Shown piece by piece: positions 5,494-7,334 of a stretch of 7,334 nucleotides of DNA. Position numbers and translations under genes: made by a program. Numbering within the stretch: the first letter of the stretch is position 1; each line of letters begins with the position of its first letter. The notes beneath the pieces were generated by a model, which saw nothing but the letters and a program-made list of their open reading frames with translations, was not told where the DNA came from and did not search any database. This stretch comes from Candidatus Enterousia merdequi. Lineage in GTDB: Bacteria; Pseudomonadota; Alphaproteobacteria; Rs-D84. Location of the stretch: the NCBI GenBank assembly GCA_018065345.1, contig JAGHTM010000086.1, positions 1 through 7,334 on the forward strand. The letters run 5' to 3'.

Positions 5494-7233
5494 ATGTCTT
5501 CGGGAATAAAAAATCGCAACAGAGATAAATACGAACGTGTTCGCAGATTGATGTGGATTAAATGCGAAGCGTGTGGTCATTTAGTTTATTATAAAGATTA
5601 TAAAAACAATCATTATGTGTGTCCACGTTGTGGTCGTGCATTTATTATGACACCGAAACAACGATTTGATTTGTTATTTGATTCTATCAATTGGCAAAAG
5701 TTTGAATTACCAATTGTAAGTGATGATCCTTTGAATTTTACGGACAGAATTTCATACAAAGAAAGACTAGAAGAAGCACGTGAAGACACCGGAACAAATG
5801 ATGCTATATCTACTGCGGACGGTAAAATAAACGGCATAAATACAACTGTTTGTGTTATGAACGGCGATTTTATGATGGGGTCAATGGGACGTGCTGCTGG
5901 CGATGCTATTATTGCAAGTATTGAACACGCCATAGAATTACACAATCCATTTGTGATGGTGACATGCAGTGGTGGTGCCAGAATGCAGGAAAACATTTTG
6001 TCTTTAATGCAAATGGCAAGAACTACTGCGGCAGTAAATAAATTACATGAAAATAAATTGCCATACATTGTTATTTTAACAGATCCAACATTTGGTGGCG
6101 TCACTGCATCTTTTGCGATGCTTGGTGATATACATATTGCAGAAAAGGGCGCACGAATTGGTTTTGCTGGTCGTCGTGTCATAGAACAAAATATTCATGA
6201 AAAATTACCATCTAATTTCCAAACAGCAGATTATTTATATGAACATGGTATGGTTGATATTGTTGTAGATAGGGATAATTTAAAAGATACATTAAAACGT
6301 GTTTTAACAGTTTTAACTAAACAACCACATGAACCAAAAGTTATAGACGTTAAAACTCCAAAATATGACGCACCGAAAAAATCTCGTGATGTTGGTAAAA
6401 CCCCAGAATATGACAAGGTATTATTAGCAAGAAACGAAAATAGACCACATTTCTTGGATTATGTAAACGGCATAGTCGATGAATGGACATATTTGGCTGG
6501 CGACAGATGTTTTGGTGAAGATGCTGCAATGGGCGGTGGAATTGGTTATTGGTATGGCATACCTTGTGTGATTATTGGTCAAGAAAAAGGTCGCACAATT
6601 GAAACGCGCCAACAACATCGTTTTGGTATGTCTAATCCAGAAGGTTATCGCAAAGCGCAACGTTTAATGAAATTGGCTGAAAAATTCAATATGCCTTTGA
6701 TTTCATTATTTGATACAGCGGGTGCATTTGCTGGTGGTTCTGCCGAAGAACGTGGTCAATCAGAAGCAGTTGCGTCAACAATAGCAATGGGATTGAAAGT
6801 AAAAACCCCTTACATAGCTGTCAATGTTGGTGAAGGTGGTTCTGGGGGTGCGATTGCTATTGGTACTGGCGATAGGGTAATGATGTTGGAAAATTCGATT
6901 TATTCTGTTATTGCGCCTGAATCTTGTGCAAGCATTTTGTGGAAAGACAATAAATTCAAAGCCGAAGCCGCATCTGCACTTAAATTGACAGCGCGTGATA
7001 TGGCGTCATTAAATGTGATAGATAAAATCATAAGTGAACCGGCTGGTGGTGCGCACAAAGATTGGCAAACAACAATGGAATTGTTGGGCAAGGCTGTATT
7101 TGATGCGATAAATGAATTGTTGGAAATCCCAGTTGAAGAACTTGTTCCTTTGCGTGCCAAGAAATTTTTATCTATGACACGTGATGTAGAGATTTTTCAA
7201 CCAGAACACACACCAGAAGAAAAGCAAGTATAA
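5494..7233 (+). CDS. accDA: Acetyl-CoA carboxylase carboxyltransferase, fused beta (AccD) and alpha (AccA) subunits
   Basis: A 579-residue protein that transfers the carboxyl group from biotin carrier protein to acetyl-CoA, giving malonyl-CoA, the first committed step of fatty-acid synthesis. Residues 1-275 are AccD: a zinc ribbon with C24, C27, C43 and C46, then CSGGARMQEN (158-167), TDPTFGGVTASFAMLGD (196-212) and GFAGRRVIEQ (223-232). A charged linker (about 276-312) leads to AccA at 313-565, with RPHFLDYV, AGDRCFGED, EGYRKAQRLMKLAEKF, EERGQSEA, GEGGSGGAIAIG (446-457) and APESCASILW. E. coli makes these as two proteins of about 304 and 319 residues. Most of the N-terminal helical segment of AccA is absent here, and the usual DTPGAYPG motif reads DTAGAFAG (407-414). 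No stop or frameshift separates the halves. The start lies 3 nt after ihfB, with only a weak GGA (5485-5487) as ribosome site. Confidence 0.96.
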   Translation: MSSGIKNRNRDKYERVRRLMWIKCEACGHLVYYKDYKNNHYVCPRCGRAFIMTPKQRFDLLFDSINWQKFELPIVSDDPLNFTDRISYKERLEEAREDTGTNDAISTADGKINGINTTVCVMNGDFMMGSMGRAAGDAIIASIEHAIELHNPFVMVTCSGGARMQENILSLMQMARTTAAVNKLHENKLPYIVILTDPTFGGVTASFAMLGDIHIAEKGARIGFAGRRVIEQNIHEKLPSNFQTADYLYEHGMVDIVVDRDNLKDTLKRVLTVLTKQPHEPKVIDVKTPKYDAPKKSRDVGKTPEYDKVLLARNENRPHFLDYVNGIVDEWTYLAGDRCFGEDAAMGGGIGYWYGIPCVIIGQEKGRTIETRQQHRFGMSNPEGYRKAQRLMKLAEKFNMPLISLFDTAGAFAGGSAEERGQSEAVASTIAMGLKVKTPYIAVNVGEGGSGGAIAIGTGDRVMMLENSIYSVIAPESCASILWKDNKFKAEAASALKLTARDMASLNVIDKIISEPAGGAHKDWQTTMELLGKAVFDAINELLEIPVEELVPLRAKKFLSMTRDVEIFQPEHTPEEKQV

Positions 7234-7248
7234 ATAAAACAATAAAAT

Positions 7249-7270
7249 ACACTTGCAATTAAAAAAGTGT
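7249..7270 (+). terminator. Weak hairpin after accDA
   Basis: ACACTT (7249-7254) pairs with AAGTGT (7265-7270) around a 10-nt loop. It is followed only by TTTATA rather than a full T tract. It overlaps the -35 box of the next promoter. It may slow or end accDA transcripts, but it is a poor terminator by shape. Confidence 0.25.
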
Positions 7271-7281
7271 TTATATATAAT
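7253..7281 (+). promoter_or_regulatory. Strong predicted promoter of tRNA-Ser(GCT)
   Basis: TTGCAA (7253-7258), a 17-nt spacer and a perfect TATAAT (7276-7281). Both boxes and the spacing are the same as in the amidase promoter. The start is expected near 7288, 5 nt before the tRNA. Confidence 0.75.
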
Positions 7282-7292
7282 GATAGCCATTC

Positions 7293-7334
7293 GGAGCGTT
7301 GGCAGAGTGGTAATGCAGCGGATTGCTAATCCGT
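7293..7334 (+). tRNA. tRNA-Ser, anticodon GCT (reads AGC/AGU), 5' part only
   Basis: GGAGCGT acceptor strand (7293-7299), TG at 7300-7301, a D arm with GGCAGAGTGG, then anticodon stem GCGGA/TCCGT (7318-7322 and 7330-7334) with loop TTGCTAA and anticodon GCT at 7325-7327. The window ends at the 3' side of the anticodon stem, so the variable, T and acceptor arms cannot be checked. Confidence 0.93.

Noticed and set aside
5613..7160. Several minus-strand open frames opposite accDA
   Set aside because: They mirror a strongly conserved gene and have no independent start signals or domains.
1..7334. CRISPR arrays, insertion sequences, phage genes, toxin-antitoxin pairs or defence genes
   Set aside because: None seen on either strand: no regularly spaced repeats, no terminal inverted repeats with a transposase, and all sizeable genes but one are identifiable housekeeping or envelope functions.

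Overview
The window is AT-rich (about one third G+C by eye) and reads like the chromosome of a low-GC alphaproteobacterium, possibly host-associated. The evidence is an RF2 gene with the classical recoding site, an IHF-beta-like gene directly upstream of accD (I recall ihfB lying close to accD in many Alphaproteobacteria), a Tat-exported AMIN/Amidase_3 hydrolase, and tRNA genes with an encoded CCA. The lineage is inference; there is no rRNA or marker tree to fix it.

Layout. 1-951 (minus): prfB, 3' end beyond the window, with its programmed +1 frameshift and a second, unexpected frame break right after the SPF codons. 952-1066: divergent promoter region. 1067-2326 (plus): a secreted cysteine-rich protein I do not recognise, closed by a strong terminator at 2351-2376. 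2438-3631 (plus): Tat-type N-acetylmuramoyl-L-alanine amidase, probably translated from a leaderless mRNA. 3691-3781: tRNA-Ser(CGA), followed at 3809-4288 by a GNAT acetyltransferase. A bidirectional terminator at 4306-4334 separates this from the convergent peroxiredoxin gene 4337-5053 (minus). 5054-5211: divergent regulatory region with a 12-bp inverted repeat and tandem 10-bp repeats. 5212-5490: IHF/HU-family gene. 5494-7233: a single gene encoding AccD fused to AccA, 3 bp downstream. 7293-7334: 5' part of tRNA-Ser(GCT), cut by the window edge.

The genes are mostly housekeeping: translation termination and serine decoding, cell-wall splitting, peroxide removal, DNA bending, and the carboxyltransferase step of fatty-acid synthesis. 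I see no phage, transposon, CRISPR, toxin-antitoxin or defence system. The notable points are fine-scale: the second prfB frame break, the beta-alpha carboxyltransferase fusion, two genes whose promoters place the transcription start at the start codon, the inverted repeat between the peroxiredoxin and IHF promoters, and the unrecognised exported protein.
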